A DNA stretch of 64,000 nt from Poa pratensis (Eukaryota; Streptophyta; Magnoliopsida; Poales; Poaceae), in contig CAMZMU010000063.1 in assembly GCA_947311845.1 (NCBI GenBank), forward strand, positions 60,454,769 to 60,518,768. Direction: 5' to 3'. A model generated the notes under the pieces. It saw only the letters and a program-made list of their open reading frames with translations. It was not told the origin of the DNA and did not search any database. A program made the position numbers and the translations under genes. Shown here one piece after another: positions 34,443-45,390 of this stretch (the first letter of the stretch is position 1; every line of letters begins with the position of its first letter).

Positions 34443-35723
34443 AGGGGGGCGCCTCCTCGCGCCGCCAGCGGACTCCATCCCCGCGCCTCTCCCCGCCGCT
34501 GCCGCCGCCGGCCTTCGCGCCACGGCGGTGGCGGTCTCCCCGCTGCCACACAACTGGCGGCGGGGGTGTCCCTTCTCGAGCTGCGCTGCGGGCGCCGGGG
34601 CCGGCTGGGACGGTGATGGCGCGCCGTCGACGCCGGCAGGACGGAGCGGCGGCTCCGGGACCGCGGGTCTGCGGCAGGGCGGCGGATTCGGGGCTCTGCG
34701 CCCGGATCTTGTGGGGGCGAGCCCGGGCCTGGCCGTGAGGGCGGCAGGTCGGGCACGCCGGCATCTCGGCGGCTCGGGCGTTGCGGCTCGGCCGGGTGTG
34801 ATGCGGGGCAGCACGCCGGGCGGGGTTGCAGCAGCGAGACTGCAACGAGCGGCGATGGTGGCGGGACGGGAGGAGAGGGGAGCGGTGCTGGCCGGCGTTT
34901 CCCGTCGGCCCGAGGCTCCGGGGAGAGGAAGCCGGGGCGGCGGCCCCGGATCGATGGCGCCGCGCGAGGAGGCATGGGCGCATCGGTGCGGTCGGGGTTG
35001 TCCCAGCCGTGTGGCCGGCATGTGGTGGCCGTGCTGCACCTCCGGCTGTGAGTTCGTCCTCCAGCCGGTCGAGAGGATGTCGGGGCGGCGGCCCTGGGCA
35101 CGGCGGCGTCATGCTACTGGCCGTGGCGTGAGGTGCCACGGTGGCTGTGGCATGCGGGTGGTCGGTGGTCTGGCCGGTCTCCGACGAGCGGATGCGGGTT
35201 TGTGACACATCGCCGGGCGAAAGCCCTGCCCTGGCTCTTGGCCGGGCCGACGACGGCGACGCCCTCGGGCGCCGCTTCCTTCTTGAAGGCGTCGTCGAGG
35301 TGGTGCTCTCGCTTCCCCAGGCCGGGTTCTCCGGGGGAAACCCTTGATCCCTCGCGGGATCGGGCGAGGCGGCGTTTCCTGCGTCGCTTGCCTCTTGGGG
35401 CCTCGCTTTGGATGTTCCACCGGCCAGGGGACCAGTGGTTTCAGTTGGTGGTTGGCGGCGGCGAGCTTCGTCTTCGGCTAGGGGGTGCGCGGGTGTGGAT
35501 GTTGGAGCGGCGGCTTTGGGTTGCGTTGAGTTTGCCTCCGCCGTGTTTGTGTCGTCTATGGTTCGCTAGGGCGACATAGTCGTCGACTCGTTTTTTTGAG
35601 GCGTGGCCTTGGGGCCGGTGTGGTGCGTTGTGTTGTACGGTTTTCGGCCGGTTTCCCTCATAAACTGTCCAACTCTTTTCGACTTTATCAATCAAAGGCA
35701 TTGCCGAGGTTCGAAAAAAAAAT
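34443..35723 (+). mobile_element. GC-rich non-autonomous retroposon with TSD and poly(A)
   Basis: A 1281-bp insertion is flanked by TTAGTACAT at 34434-34442 and 35724-35732 and ends in an A-rich tail (TTCGAAAAAAAAA), the marks of LINE-type target-primed retroposition. Long ORFs exist on both strands (up to 283 codons on the minus strand) because of high GC content; none shows a domain, so I do not call a protein. The tail ending ATCAATCAAAGGCATTGCCG resembles LINE 3' ends. It was probably mobilised by a LINE in trans. Confidence 0.8.
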
Positions 35724-35732
35724 TTAGTACAT

Positions 35733-36144
35733 TGATAGTATAACTGAAACGGCTGCATTTTTTCTAGTTAATTAACTGAAACTCTGAACTGAATCGATAA
35801 AAATAGAGATATGACTCAGCCGGCTGATTTGAAACCTTAGATAATACGTAGTAGAAAGTAAAGTTTTAGCACACTTCCACTGCAGAAGATTTTATCTGAC
35901 ATTATCATGAATGTTACTACAAACATAGGCAATCAGATAATTTGCAGTATTCTAAAGCAGTAAATTTTTGACTACAGGAGACAAAAGCAAGCTAAGACAA
36001 ATTCCTTTACATATCACTCTGGACCAGCTATCTTTACATAGACAGTTATGCTGAATCTATCAACTTCTAAACAAAATATTCAACACTACTAGACAAGCTA
36101 TCACTTGAAAAGAAAACAGTATAACACTACTTGACCCGCTATGA
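35733..36144. other. YSL 3' flank
   Basis: AT-rich sequence between the retroposon and the YSL stop codon, presumably including the YSL 3' untranslated region on the minus strand. Nothing else was recognised. Confidence 0.4.
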
Positions 36145-39100
36145 CTAGTTCCCAAGGAAGGCGTCCACTTTGGCATTGGTAGACCTTGACAGGAACTTCA
36201 TGCAAATTGGAGGGTTCACGTTGGCAAGAGAAAGAACAGCCTGTGGCAGGGCCCAAATCCCGTCACCACACATTAATCCAGATGCAACCGCTGGTGCAAA
36301 CGCCTGCGCATCAGCTTTGTTCATCCACTCCCAGCAGAAGAGTATGACGCTGCCGATGAACATATCAATGGCAAAGTATGGTCCAAGGTAGAAAGGGATC
36401 GCAATAGCCATTGGGATTGGGATGAACTTCGCCACCTTCTTGGGCACCACCTCTTTTATGAGATTGATGGCGATTGCAGCAGCAAAGAAAATGTAGCACA
36501 GTGTGAGGCAGTTCTTTGGTAGGGACGAGAAGCCATCAACACCCAGGATCGCCATGTTGCGGTACATAATGGCATAAGGTGCTGGGTAAGCGCTATCAAC
36601 GGCACCAATATTGAAGGACTTGTAGAACAGCCAGAAGACGCATGGTGCGATAACACAGCCCATTGCAGTGCCTGCCACCTGGCTGATGAACATGGACCTT
36701 GGTGAGGCTAAAGTTAAATACCCAGTTTTGAAATCTTGCATCAGGTCAGCTGCTGTTCCGACTATGCTCATCATGACACCGCAGGCAGCTAGTCCTACGA
36801 GCACTCCACCGTGCGAAGCACCTGCCCACGCACCGAACACAAAGATTGCAACCTTACCATAGCTACTGGCCAGGGACCAATCTGTTAGGCCAGATCCATA
36901 GGAATTGCAGAAGGCCAGTATTGGTGCAAAGATATATGCAGCCAAAATGTAGTACCACTTGAGTTGTGGGATGATGAACGGAAGACAAATAATCGTTACC
37001 ACCGCTAGAAAGACATAACCCCCACATGCAAGTGTGTTGGGAATTTGATCCCTCAGAACAATTCATTGCGCGTTTGTCATCAAAAGACTCAGCTTCCACA
37101 GTGGCGACAGGAGTACCATTGTCAGAGACAGGAAGTGCTTTTGATTTTTTCTTATGCATTTCTATGAATGCTATCACTGTTTTGCCGGATACCTTCAGGA
37201 AGTTAAATAGACCATCCCCAAGAATTACTGCTATGGTTATGAACACCTGTGGTGTTAACATGTTAGTTCTCAACAGTTACATGTGATTGTAAAAGCAAAA
37301 CTCCTATGCCGAAATGTCAAGTACCTTGTAAGCCTGCAGTCCATGTAGACTACTTTCTGGAAGAGAGGCAGAGTACCAACTTCCTTTCTTCGTGCTTATG
37401 AGTGGCCACATTACGCCCCACGAGAGGATGCCTCCAAGCAGCAGAGATACATTCACAATATAGGGACATATCATTCCCACACCAACATAAGTAGCCGAGA
37501 AATCAAAGTAGAACCTGGAAGACAAAAAAAGTAGTTAAATTTTAGGACTCCAACATGAACCCGATTATGAGGAGAACATACTCAGACAATAAAAGAAGAC
37601 CTATTTCTAAGAACATTAAAGAAACAAGCTTAGATGCAATTTTTCACGTTCAAGCCTTATAATGTAGGATCTGGTCCATTAACAATTGTCGCCGATGCTG
37701 AAACCAAGATGTAGCACCTGTTCTTGTAAGCTTCAAGGCCAAGTGTTGGGAAGGAACTGAATCCACAGTCATTCCCAGCAGTGTAGAACCACTGGAAGAA
37801 GGCCCAACAGAAGCTCAGCGAGAAATACTTGCCCAGTGTCCCAACTTGCTTCCTGAAATATGTCAGTGTTCTGTCAGGCATACTGCTTGAATTTTGACCT
37901 AGGATGAAGTACATCAAAATAGGCATGCACTTACTTTGCAAGCTCAGCACCCTGTGGTGTGTGGAACCCATTGATAAGATAAGCAGTTGCAGTGCCACTC
38001 GGGTATGTGAGCTTGTAGTCCACAATCATAACCTGGGACCAATTATTCCAGTGAGCAACCACAACATGGATATTTTGGCGTGCTGTATTTGAAGAAATAC
38101 TGGGAAGGGAAGTTCATACCTTTCTCATCGGCACCAGAGCAAAAAGCCCAACAAAACTGACGAGTAACAGAAAACATATTATCCATCCGATCTGGGGATC
38201 CTTGATATTCAGAGCATCGTTAGCCTCTGTTGCTTGCTTAGCAATGGTCCCGCTCATAGCGTACAGGTAACTGCCAAACCCACCTGACCGATTGGAATCA
38301 ATATTGAATCAGAAGATGTCTAGATGATTATATTGTGGGTTAGTATTCTAACATAATGACAACTACTCGTGTCAGGAAGAGCAGCAAACAATCTTCATCT
38401 ACTACAACTTATCATGAACGCTCTAAAAAAAATGCATTGCGGATGTGTAAACAATACCGAATTAGAACAACCAAAGTATTCATACACGATATCATAAACC
38501 CTGAAAAAAAAAGGAACCGTATTTTTACATAGATAGCAGATCGATGGTAATATATTTTTTCCCTGAATAAAATAATAAAAAATCTTGAAAAAACAAATCA
38601 ATGAGCATAACTGACGAACCAAACTTCCAGTTCAGAATATTTGACTAACACAAGAAGTGTGCCGATAACAGAAGGAGCAAAAGTTGGGCGCGCGAGAGGT
38701 GCCCTAGTTAGTTCGAGTTCATACCGCTGAAGGCGATGCCGTAGGCGGAGACGACGCAGGTCTGGATGACGGTGTTCTCCTGGCGCGTGAAGGGCTTCTT
38801 GACGAAGCCCATCCTCTCGATGGCCGACGTCCAGAGGCGGACGCTGAAGAAGGCGAGGAGGCTGGCGGAAACGTTGAGCGACGGGATGATGCCGGTGGTG
38901 AGGTTGAGCTTCATCACGATGACGCTGAACATGATGGAGACGAGGAACCCCACCACGAAGGCGCGCACCGTGAGCTGCTCCGTCCACAACGGCACCGGCT
39001 TGTCCAAGAACGCCCGCTCCACGGACGCCTCCTCATCGGCGTGGGCGTCGTCGTCATTGCTTCCGACGTTGCGGCGGCGGAGGAGGCCGCCCGATTCAAT

Positions 39101-39160
39101 CACGTCGGCATCGTGGACTAGGACTGCGGCCGCGGCGGCTGCCGCTGCGTCCGTCGCCAT
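36145..39160 (-). pseudogene. YSL: Yellow Stripe-Like metal-nicotianamine transporter, two 1-base deletions
   Basis: YSL proteins (OPT family) are membrane proton symporters for metal-nicotianamine or phytosiderophore complexes. Six exons on the minus strand: 39160-38725, 38283-38120, 38032-37935, 37852-37718, 37514-37325, 37246-36145, with GT-AG introns and matching phases. Landmarks are the acidic N-terminus (about residues 1-50), [76 protein letters not shown] and [20 protein letters not shown]. The expected length is about 708 residues, usual for the family, and closest to the rice YSL12/13-type group. In exon 6 the frame breaks twice, near 37070 (CGC-GC) and 37055 (TTC-TG); each looks like one lost C, and together they leave a short wrong-frame gap and a stop. 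Everything else is intact, so either a young pseudogene or sequence error. It is head-to-head with the serpin array. Confidence 0.88.
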
Positions 39161-39231
39161 GGTCGGCTCTCGTGCGTCTTGGGGTACTACCTACGACTGT
39201 TTGCGTTTCCACGAGGAGCCGGGCGTGCGCG

Positions 39232-39238
39232 TATATAT
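39232..39238 (-). promoter_or_regulatory. Candidate TATA box of YSL gene
   Basis: TATATAT (minus strand ATATATA) lies about 72 bp upstream of the YSL ATG at 39160, a plausible core-promoter distance. Confidence 0.45.
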
Positions 39239-39585
39239 GGATGGTGGTTGAGATCTCGGGGGTTTACCGGCCTTCCGATTGGAATACAACTGTGCTCTGC
39301 CTTTTTATTGGAGGTCTCCGGCGGTGACACAACTCCGTCTTCAAAATTTTATCTCGTGCCGTTGTGCGCATGTATTTTTTTCACAAGTACTGCTAGTCGG
39401 TAACTAAAACGGATCGCGACCGGGTCGTAAACGACTGGAAAATACTCCAGAAGTATAGAAGGAGAAACGGAAGGAAACAGAAACCGGAACGAGCTCTCGC
39501 TCAAAACCTACCAAGTTCGTTTGATTTTCTTCTTCATCTAGAACCAAAACATACCACCTACAGTAGCAATCACGGTGCAAGCGTG

Positions 39586-39593
39586 CATAAAAA
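39586..39593 (+). promoter_or_regulatory. Candidate TATA element of serpin 1
   Basis: CATAAAAA about 90 bp before the ATG. The same spot is conserved in serpin 2 (49382) and serpin 3 (CATATAAA near 54098), within a conserved leader that also contains GGAAGGAAACAGAAACCGGA further upstream. Confidence 0.5.
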
Positions 39594-39681
39594 CTAACCG
39601 ATTCTTGTTAGCTATCAGATCGGAGAAAATAACAGATTCTTGTTTCTCGACGAGATTTTCTCTCCGTCCCGAAAGCAGGCA

Positions 39682-41040
39682 ATGGACATGACAAGCGACC
39701 CGACGCAACCCGACTCTCGCGGCCTGGCGGCGTTCGCAGCCGGCCTAGCGAGGCGCCTCGCCGAGGCGAACGCGGACGGCAACCTGGTGTTCTCGCCGCT
39801 GTCCATCTATGCCGCGCTCGCGCTCCTGGCCGCCGGCGCCCGGGGTGCCACCCTTGACGAGATCCTACGCGTCCTTGGCGCGCGGTCACGCGGCGAGCTC
39901 GAGGCGTTCGTCTCCCGCGTGGCGGAGGACGCGTTGAAGGACTACTCATGCTCCGGCGGGCCGCTCGTCGCGTTCGCGAGTGGCATCTGGAGCGACCTGA
40001 GATGCCCGCTGAAACCAGCCTTCCGCGAGGTCGTCATGGGCGCCTACAAGGCCGAGGCCAGCACCGTCGACTTCCGCAACGACCCGGAGGCAGCACGGGG
40101 CCAGATCAACGCGTGGGTCGAACAGGTCACTAGGAATCTGATAAGATCCTTCTTTGGCCTGGGAACGATAAAGCCGTTCACCCGCGTCGTGCTCGGCAAC
40201 GCCATGTATTTCAAGGGAAGTTGGAAGAAGCCCTTCAACAAGAAGCACACCGTGAACAAGTTTTTCTACCGGCTCGACGGCCGCACCGTCGATGTGCCCT
40301 TCATGCAGAGTTGGGATCGCCAGTACATTGCCGTGCACAATGGGTTCAAGGTGCTCAAACTCCAGTACAAGATGCAGAACGATCGGCCCGGTCAGTTCTA
40401 CTACAGCCGTCATGGTGCATTGGATCTCACTGCCCATAGCCGCTATGGATCCGCTCATGCGTCTGGCAATCCATGTTTTTCCAATCTTACTCCACCGGGC
40501 ACCGCTGCAACGTATGATGCCCCCTCTGGTCGTAACAAGTGCACGAAATTCTCTATGTGCATTTTCCTCCCGGATGCCTCCGATGGCTTGCGGAGCCTGG
40601 TTGAGACGATAGCATCCCAGCCTGGATTCATGCACGAGCACCTGCCGAAGAAGAAGATGGACGTTAGGCACTTCCGTTTGCCCAAGTTCAACCTGTCCTT
40701 CCAAGGCAGCATTGTCACAATTCTCAAGATGTTGGGTCTTCAATTGCCGTTCAGTGATCTGGCCGATCTGTCTGACATGGTGGATGGTGATGAATCCGAC
40801 TGGCCAATGGTGGTGAGCGAGGTTATCCACAAGGCAGTCATCGAGGTAAACGAGGAAGGTACTGAAGCTGCAGCTGTGACCATGATGAATGTACGATATG
40901 GAAGTAGTGCAATACCGCCACCGCCACCTCTTCGAGTGGATTTTGTAGTTGACCATCCGTTTGCGTACTTCATAATCGAGGAGGTGACTGGCGCTGTTGT
41001 CTTTGCGGGGCATGTACTCGACCCCTCTAAAGAGAACTAG
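39682..41040 (+). CDS. Serpin 1 (plant serine protease inhibitor), open
   Basis: Serpins inhibit proteases by a suicide mechanism in which the reactive-centre loop inserts into a beta-sheet. The 452-residue ORF starts MDMTSDPTQPDSRGLAAFAA; the upstream in-frame extension has no ATG. Family marks: NLVFSPLSIYAALALLAAGA (near 35), VVLGNAMYFKGSW, VDVPFMQSWDRQYIAV, FSMCIFLPDASDGL, then the hinge EEGTEAAAVT at 391-400 and C-terminal DHPFAYFIIEEVTGAVVFAG. Counting from the hinge, P2-P1-P1' is Y406-G407-S408, unlike the usual Leu-Arg of common plant serpins. A segment of about 55 residues (FYYSRHGALDLTAHSRYG onward, 240-290) has no counterpart in typical plant serpins and sits where serpin 3 has an intron. 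No signal peptide was seen, so cytosolic location is expected. Serpin 2 is the closest copy. Confidence 0.88.
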   Translation: MDMTSDPTQPDSRGLAAFAAGLARRLAEANADGNLVFSPLSIYAALALLAAGARGATLDEILRVLGARSRGELEAFVSRVAEDALKDYSCSGGPLVAFASGIWSDLRCPLKPAFREVVMGAYKAEASTVDFRNDPEAARGQINAWVEQVTRNLIRSFFGLGTIKPFTRVVLGNAMYFKGSWKKPFNKKHTVNKFFYRLDGRTVDVPFMQSWDRQYIAVHNGFKVLKLQYKMQNDRPGQFYYSRHGALDLTAHSRYGSAHASGNPCFSNLTPPGTAATYDAPSGRNKCTKFSMCIFLPDASDGLRSLVETIASQPGFMHEHLPKKKMDVRHFRLPKFNLSFQGSIVTILKMLGLQLPFSDLADLSDMVDGDESDWPMVVSEVIHKAVIEVNEEGTEAAAVTMMNVRYGSSAIPPPPPLRVDFVVDHPFAYFIIEEVTGAVVFAGHVLDPSKEN

Positions 41041-41793
41041 ACTGTTCCGAATGCGCGATTTTACTTAGATTTTGATCCCCATATTTTTAAGGAAACACCA
41101 TAGCTTCATACTTTGATGCTATGTATGATAAATATCTCCTCTGTACGTGTGTTTATTGAGTGTTTAGTTCCAGTGCATTATATATTTATGTATGTAAGAA
41201 CTAAATTCTGCAATTTGAACATGGAACTCAAATTTGTGATATGACCCTGATGTGTTTTTCGTCTATATCACGGTTTGGGTGAATGTGGACTGTTTAGAAA
41301 TCAACGACACTATAATGCAATAGTCGAGAGAAAGGTTGGCAACATTTTTCTAATTGTTACCACCCGTGGTGGGAGTGGCTCTTGCTGTGGTTGAGCCTCA
41401 CCTTAACAACGAGTGTGATTCATGTCCGCTCTCTTGTAAAGTACAAATCTTATGTTTAACGTCCCTAGTCCATAGGGAACTACTGAAGCAAAAACTCCTC
41501 TTTTCGAAACAAGGTTTTAATCTAACGTTAACAATGTCCAAGAAGATACATAGGGTTGAAACCACCTTGCCAAGGTTTGAGCAGAAAAGAAAATAACAAA
41601 AGCTCAAGGAGCAAACCTCGCTAATATGGGAAAGTGATGTCACTGACTCAACATCGCTGACGGGGTCTGAGAAACTGGTCAACGATGTCCAAAAATGATG
41701 CCAGGCAAAGTTCGAATAATCCCTCGTTCATAGGTAGGAGTCAGATGTGACACCGTCCAAACCTCCACTGCCAGTGATACTCTTTACATCTAA
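41041..41793. other. Serpin 1 3' flank, part of the duplicated unit
   Basis: 41041-41420 matches 50873-51240 downstream of serpin 2, for example GAGAGAAAGGTTGGCAACAT, GGTGGGAGTGGCTCTTG and CTCACCTTAACAACGAGTGT. Includes the phrase TGATGTGTTTTTCGTCTATA found after each serpin. No gene was seen. Confidence 0.6.
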
Positions 41794-42095
41794 GGCTTTG
41801 TTTGTTTCTAGGGTATTTTAGGGGATTGGTGGGGATAATCCTCTAGTGGATTGGGTGAATCCCCAAACTTCACACAATCCACTAGGGGATAATCCACTAG
41901 GTAGGGGTAGTGTATTGGATCCCCTAGGGGATTGAGAAAAATGAACTAGAGTTTGGGGATTTGTAGGGAAAAGTGGGGATAATATCTGCCCAATACACTA
42001 GAAACAAACGATGTTTTTAGATATGTGGGGATTTGAGGGTTTGACCGAGATAATCCCACCAATCTCTAAAAAAAACTCTAGAAACAAACAAAGCC
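41794..42095. mobile_element. Tourist-like MITE (PIF/Harbinger), TSD TAA
   Basis: The ends GGCTTTGTTTGTTTCTAGGG and (reverse-complemented) GGCTTTGTTTGTTTCTAGAG form a nearly perfect inverted repeat, flanked by TAA at 41791-41793 and 42096-42098. The length of 302 bp is usual for Tourist MITEs. Internal repeats of GGGGATAATCC/CACTAGGGGAT are visible. Confidence 0.88.
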
Positions 42096-42480
42096 TAACA
42101 GGGAAAAATGGCGCCCGCCAGAAGTTTTCGTTAGTGTCAGTAATCCTGTTGGTGTGCCCGTTACCTAACGGGCTATACGCCAACCAAGGGTCGACGAGGA
42201 TGGCCGGAGTTAGCGTCTGGACTCTGGAGACTTCGTCTTGAGATCTCCGGAGTTTACCGGCCTTCTGATTGGAAAACAACTTTTTTTTTCTGGCTTAGCT
42301 TTACTTACAACTGTACAACCACGTCATCTGGTAGTACAAATAAGAAGTAATAAAAACAATAGTAGAGAGAAAATGTACAAGGGAAGCTTGCTCCTTCAGG
42401 TCTGAAATATTTGAGCCCATTGCTGGATTCCTTCTCTGTCCGTGTGCGATGTTCCCATAGCTCCAGGGGGGTTCCTCTTT

Positions 42481-44875
42481 TTTTTTTTTAACGAAGACAA
42501 AAGCTTTGCCTTATATATTAATTAAGAAGAAGGTGCCCGGTTTATTATTAAAGAAACCAGGCGAAAACCATACAACAAACACCGACAACCAACATCACAG
42601 TGAGGAGCCCACACAACCAAACAACTACTCGCCCAACCTATCACAACCACGAACGACAATCTCGAATGGGCTCAACAATCAAGAAAAGGCGGAAGATTTC
42701 CATGCGAAGCCAAGCTTCTTCCTTGCCCTCCTTCTGAGAGACTTCTCCACCTTCATGAATACACCGTCTGAAACTGTCCCCGCCAAGACGGAAGCAATAT
42801 CCTTGCCATATCCAGGGCAAGCCGCCTCCAAACCGACAAGCAAGTCGCAAACCTCTTTACCAAACAGGGCCTCTGAGCTAGGCACCAACATAGCTATCTC
42901 ATCAACAAACTGGTCACTCAAGGATGAGAAAGTGACGGAACCAACAAGACCTCCACTATCGACAGAGAAGGGCGGTTGGGAGGACTCAGATGGAGGTGGA
43001 GATGGCGCAAAGTCCACCACCAAAGGCTCCAACAGGCCCAGCTCAATTGGAAGCACCACAGATGATTCCCCACAATGTTCATGTAGCTCAGGCAAGATCT
43101 CCACAACTGGAGCCACAACCTCGGTGGCGACAACTCTCTTAAGGACAGACGACGACGCATGCAGAGCACGAGGAGAAAATTCTCCAAAGCAGCATTCGGA
43201 CCCCTCATCAACAGAATCAATCTGAACATCAGGTGGCAGAGGCACAACCGACGCAACCTGAAGCTTGGCAAGAGCGTCGTGGACCTCAGAGCGAAGCAGC
43301 TCAATCTTCTGAAGGACCTCCATGCGTAGCAGGGCAAACTGGGACTCCATAGTAGAGACTGGAAATGCGTTGGCGTTGGAATCCTTGCAACACGGCTGCA
43401 CCGCAGCATGCAACGACGAGTGGCCAACAAACTCGGCCCCACTCTGAAGCGACGAGGGACGACGAGACTGAGCGGAGGGAGAACGACTTCGCTGACAATG
43501 AGCACGAGCATCCGTAGAACAGGCCCGAGCACTTGGAGAGTGAGAACGAGCAGCAGGAGAGCGCGCACGACAGAAACGCTCCCGGTGACCAGGACGACGA
43601 CATCGGATGCATCTGAAGGGCCCTCGACATGTGCGGACCTGGTGGCCACGCTCGAGGCACCGAAAACACCTCCCTCGAGCCCAACGCTTGAAGGCAAGAC
43701 CCCGATCGAGACCTTCTTCCTGAAGAGAAGACAATGGGACGTGGTCGGGACGGCCGTCCCGACCCACCTGCACCCAACCATCCTCATCGTCTATAGCGGC
43801 ACCAGCAGCAGCAGAGAGGCCGCCACACTGCTCCACAGGCACCTCCTCAACATGGCGCACATCAACATCGTCGTGAACCGAGCAAGAAACAACCAGCACT
43901 TCATCATCCTCTACGGAGCCCAAAGAAGAAGCATCAACATGACGTGGCACCTCCGCAACCGGGCCGCCCGAGGCAGCCGTCGACATCGACAAGGACCCGA
44001 GGCCCTCAATAACCACGGCAGGGTCGAACCCATGCCACCCATCCGACAGGGGAGCCGAGGCGGCAGGCGACGGGGCCAAGACGGCCGCAGACCTGGAGCG
44101 CTTGATCAACATCGGCGTAGCTTTTACTGGCTGGAGCAAGGTGGTCGTCGACGCAGCAGCCGTCGGCAGGAGCAAGGTTACTGTCGATGCAGCTTCTGCC
44201 GCCTTGCAGTTCGGAAGGTGAGCAGCAGCAGGAGGAGGTTCTTTAAACGCAACCTTGCGGAAGTGGCGCACTTGACGCATCAGCCCACCAACGGCAGGTT
44301 CGGACCTGCGGTGAGCAAGGATGGCCATGGCAAGCTCTACGGCTGGAATCCGAAGCGGAGAGGATGTGGCCGCGGCCTCGAGAGCTTCACCAGCGGGAAG
44401 CCCGGCGAACGGGGCTGCCGGAGGCAGCGGCGGCATGCCGTCCTGCCGGGGCGGCGCTCGTGAGGACGACGGAACCAGGGACTCCCTTGACGCGGTGACG
44501 GAGCGTCGTACACGGACGAGCTGAGCAGACGCAGAACTTGACGCGACCAGCGGGCTGAGGAGGCGGACCGCCGGCAGGGGTCGCGGACGGAGTACACGGA
44601 CGGAGGAGAGAGGCGGCACGTGGCGGCCGGCGCGAGCGCGGTGGAACCCGAGCCCGTCACATGTTGAGCTCTGCAGGACCCCGGCGACGGCGGCCCTGGA
44701 CTCCGAGATGGGCGGAAAGAGGGCGCCGAGAGGACTCCGGATCTGGCCGGGGCGGACGCAGAGGAGGCCGGAGTTGGGAGATCAGCGAGGCGGCGCGGCG
44801 TCGTCCCTGGACGCGGCCATGGTCGCGGGAGCTCTCGTTCCTCAGTCAACCCCTCATTTCATGAATTCGTTCACC
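42481..44875 (-). mobile_element. Nested ORF1-only LINE-type retroposon, 12-bp TSD
   Basis: The target duplication GGGTTCCTCTTT is at 42469-42480 and 44876-44887. The 3' end (minus strand) is an A-rich run after AGCTTTTGTCTTCGTT. The element encodes one long ORF with zinc knuckles but no endonuclease or reverse transcriptase, so it is probably non-autonomous and relies on a LINE in trans. The duplication is perfect, so the insertion is fairly recent. Confidence 0.85.
42679..44619 (-). CDS. LINE ORF1-like nucleic-acid-binding protein, two CCHC knuckles
   Basis: The 646-residue open frame contains two adjacent zinc knuckles, CFRCLERGHQVRTC and CIRCRRPGHRERFC (about residues 305-340), followed by an Arg/Ser-rich stretch (ARSPAARSHSPSARACSTDA). 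A later helical segment (MESQFALLRMEVLQKIELLR) could oligomerise. The C-terminus ends VEKSLRRRARKKLGFAWKSS. The knuckle layout fits plant LINE ORF1/Gag-like RNA-binding proteins, which coat element RNA. No LINE endonuclease or RT follows. The start is uncertain: the GC-rich upstream DNA is open in another frame to 44849. No internal stop, consistent with a young copy. Confidence 0.7.
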   Translation of the reverse strand: MPPLSSVRVLRPRPLPAVRLLSPLVASSSASAQLVRVRRSVTASRESLVPSSSRAPPRQDGMPPLPPAAPFAGLPAGEALEAAATSSPLRIPAVELAMAILAHRRSEPAVGGLMRQVRHFRKVAFKEPPPAAAHLPNCKAAEAASTVTLLLPTAAASTTTLLQPVKATPMLIKRSRSAAVLAPSPAASAPLSDGWHGFDPAVVIEGLGSLSMSTAASGGPVAEVPRHVDASSLGSVEDDEVLVVSCSVHDDVDVRHVEEVPVEQCGGLSAAAGAAIDDEDGWVQVGRDGRPDHVPLSSLQEEGLDRGLAFKRWARGRCFRCLERGHQVRTCRGPFRCIRCRRPGHRERFCRARSPAARSHSPSARACSTDARAHCQRSRSPSAQSRRPSSLQSGAEFVGHSSLHAAVQPCCKDSNANAFPVSTMESQFALLRMEVLQKIELLRSEVHDALAKLQVASVVPLPPDVQIDSVDEGSECCFGEFSPRALHASSSVLKRVVATEVVAPVVEILPELHEHCGESSVVLPIELGLLEPLVVDFAPSPPPSESSQPPFSVDSGGLVGSVTFSSLSDQFVDEIAMLVPSSEALFGKEVCDLLVGLEAACPGYGKDIASVLAGTVSDGVFMKVEKSLRRRARKKLGFAWKSSAFS

Positions 44876-45160
44876 GGGTTCCTCTTTGATTCTGTTGAAG
44901 ATGGTTGTAGGTGTTGCTGTTCGGTGGTCGAATATCGTGTCATTTCTGGCCTTCCAAGCGTGCTCCAAAACAAATAGACCATGTTCTGTTATTGTTGGCT
45001 CTCCATGAATTCCAGAATCGAACTTTCATATGCTTCCTGATCTCTAACCTGGAGATTACTCCAAACCCAATCAGCGTTTCTGCAGTGTAGAGCAAGGTGA
45101 TGCACTGTTTCTAGCGCTGGGCAAATGTCACATCGTGCATCCTGTGTCCAACACTTTTTT

Positions 45161-45390
45161 GATCATGTTGTCTCCGGTGTTAGTACGATGCCTCACGTTA
45201 TTGTTGGTCGAATCAAATTGGAGGCGTCCTCATGCATGGGTTCTTGCGGGCGCCATGCACTTGGGTCTTTTGTTACCGGGAGAGTAGGCTTTCAAGGTTG
45301 TGTGTTCGGTTTGTAACCTTGGTCTTGTACACTAAAACTCTTCTTCTTATTCAACGAATTAAGGCCAGCCTTTTGCCTTTCATAAAAAAC
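45161..45390 (+). mobile_element. LINE 3' end, plus strand
   Basis: Ends CTTCTTATTCAACGAATTAA, GGCCAGCCTTTTGCC and CTTTCATAAAAAA, a typical Triticeae LINE tail. It is 5'-truncated with no clear coding part. Confidence 0.5.

Larger units (their letters stand above)
42284..45160 (-). mobile_element. LINE ORF2 3' part, minus strand, split by nested retroposon
   Basis: The minus strand reads, on both sides of the nested element, the C-terminal end of a LINE ORF2: ILEHAWKARNDTIFDHRTAT, PTTIFNRIKEEPWSYGNI and AHGQRRNPAMG. Its poly(A) is the T-run at 42283-42292 on the plus strand. Stops interrupt the upstream part. The nested element occupies 42481-44875. Confidence 0.65.

Noticed and set aside
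34357..35208. Long minus-strand frames (283, 223 and 201 codons) in the GC-rich retroposon
   Set aside because: Overlapping frames in several phases, Pro/Arg/Ala-rich, no domain. They follow from base composition.
39946..41013. 355-codon open frame antisense to serpin 1
   Set aside because: It is the complement of a clear serpin coding region with no domain of its own; GC-rich third positions keep the reverse frame open.
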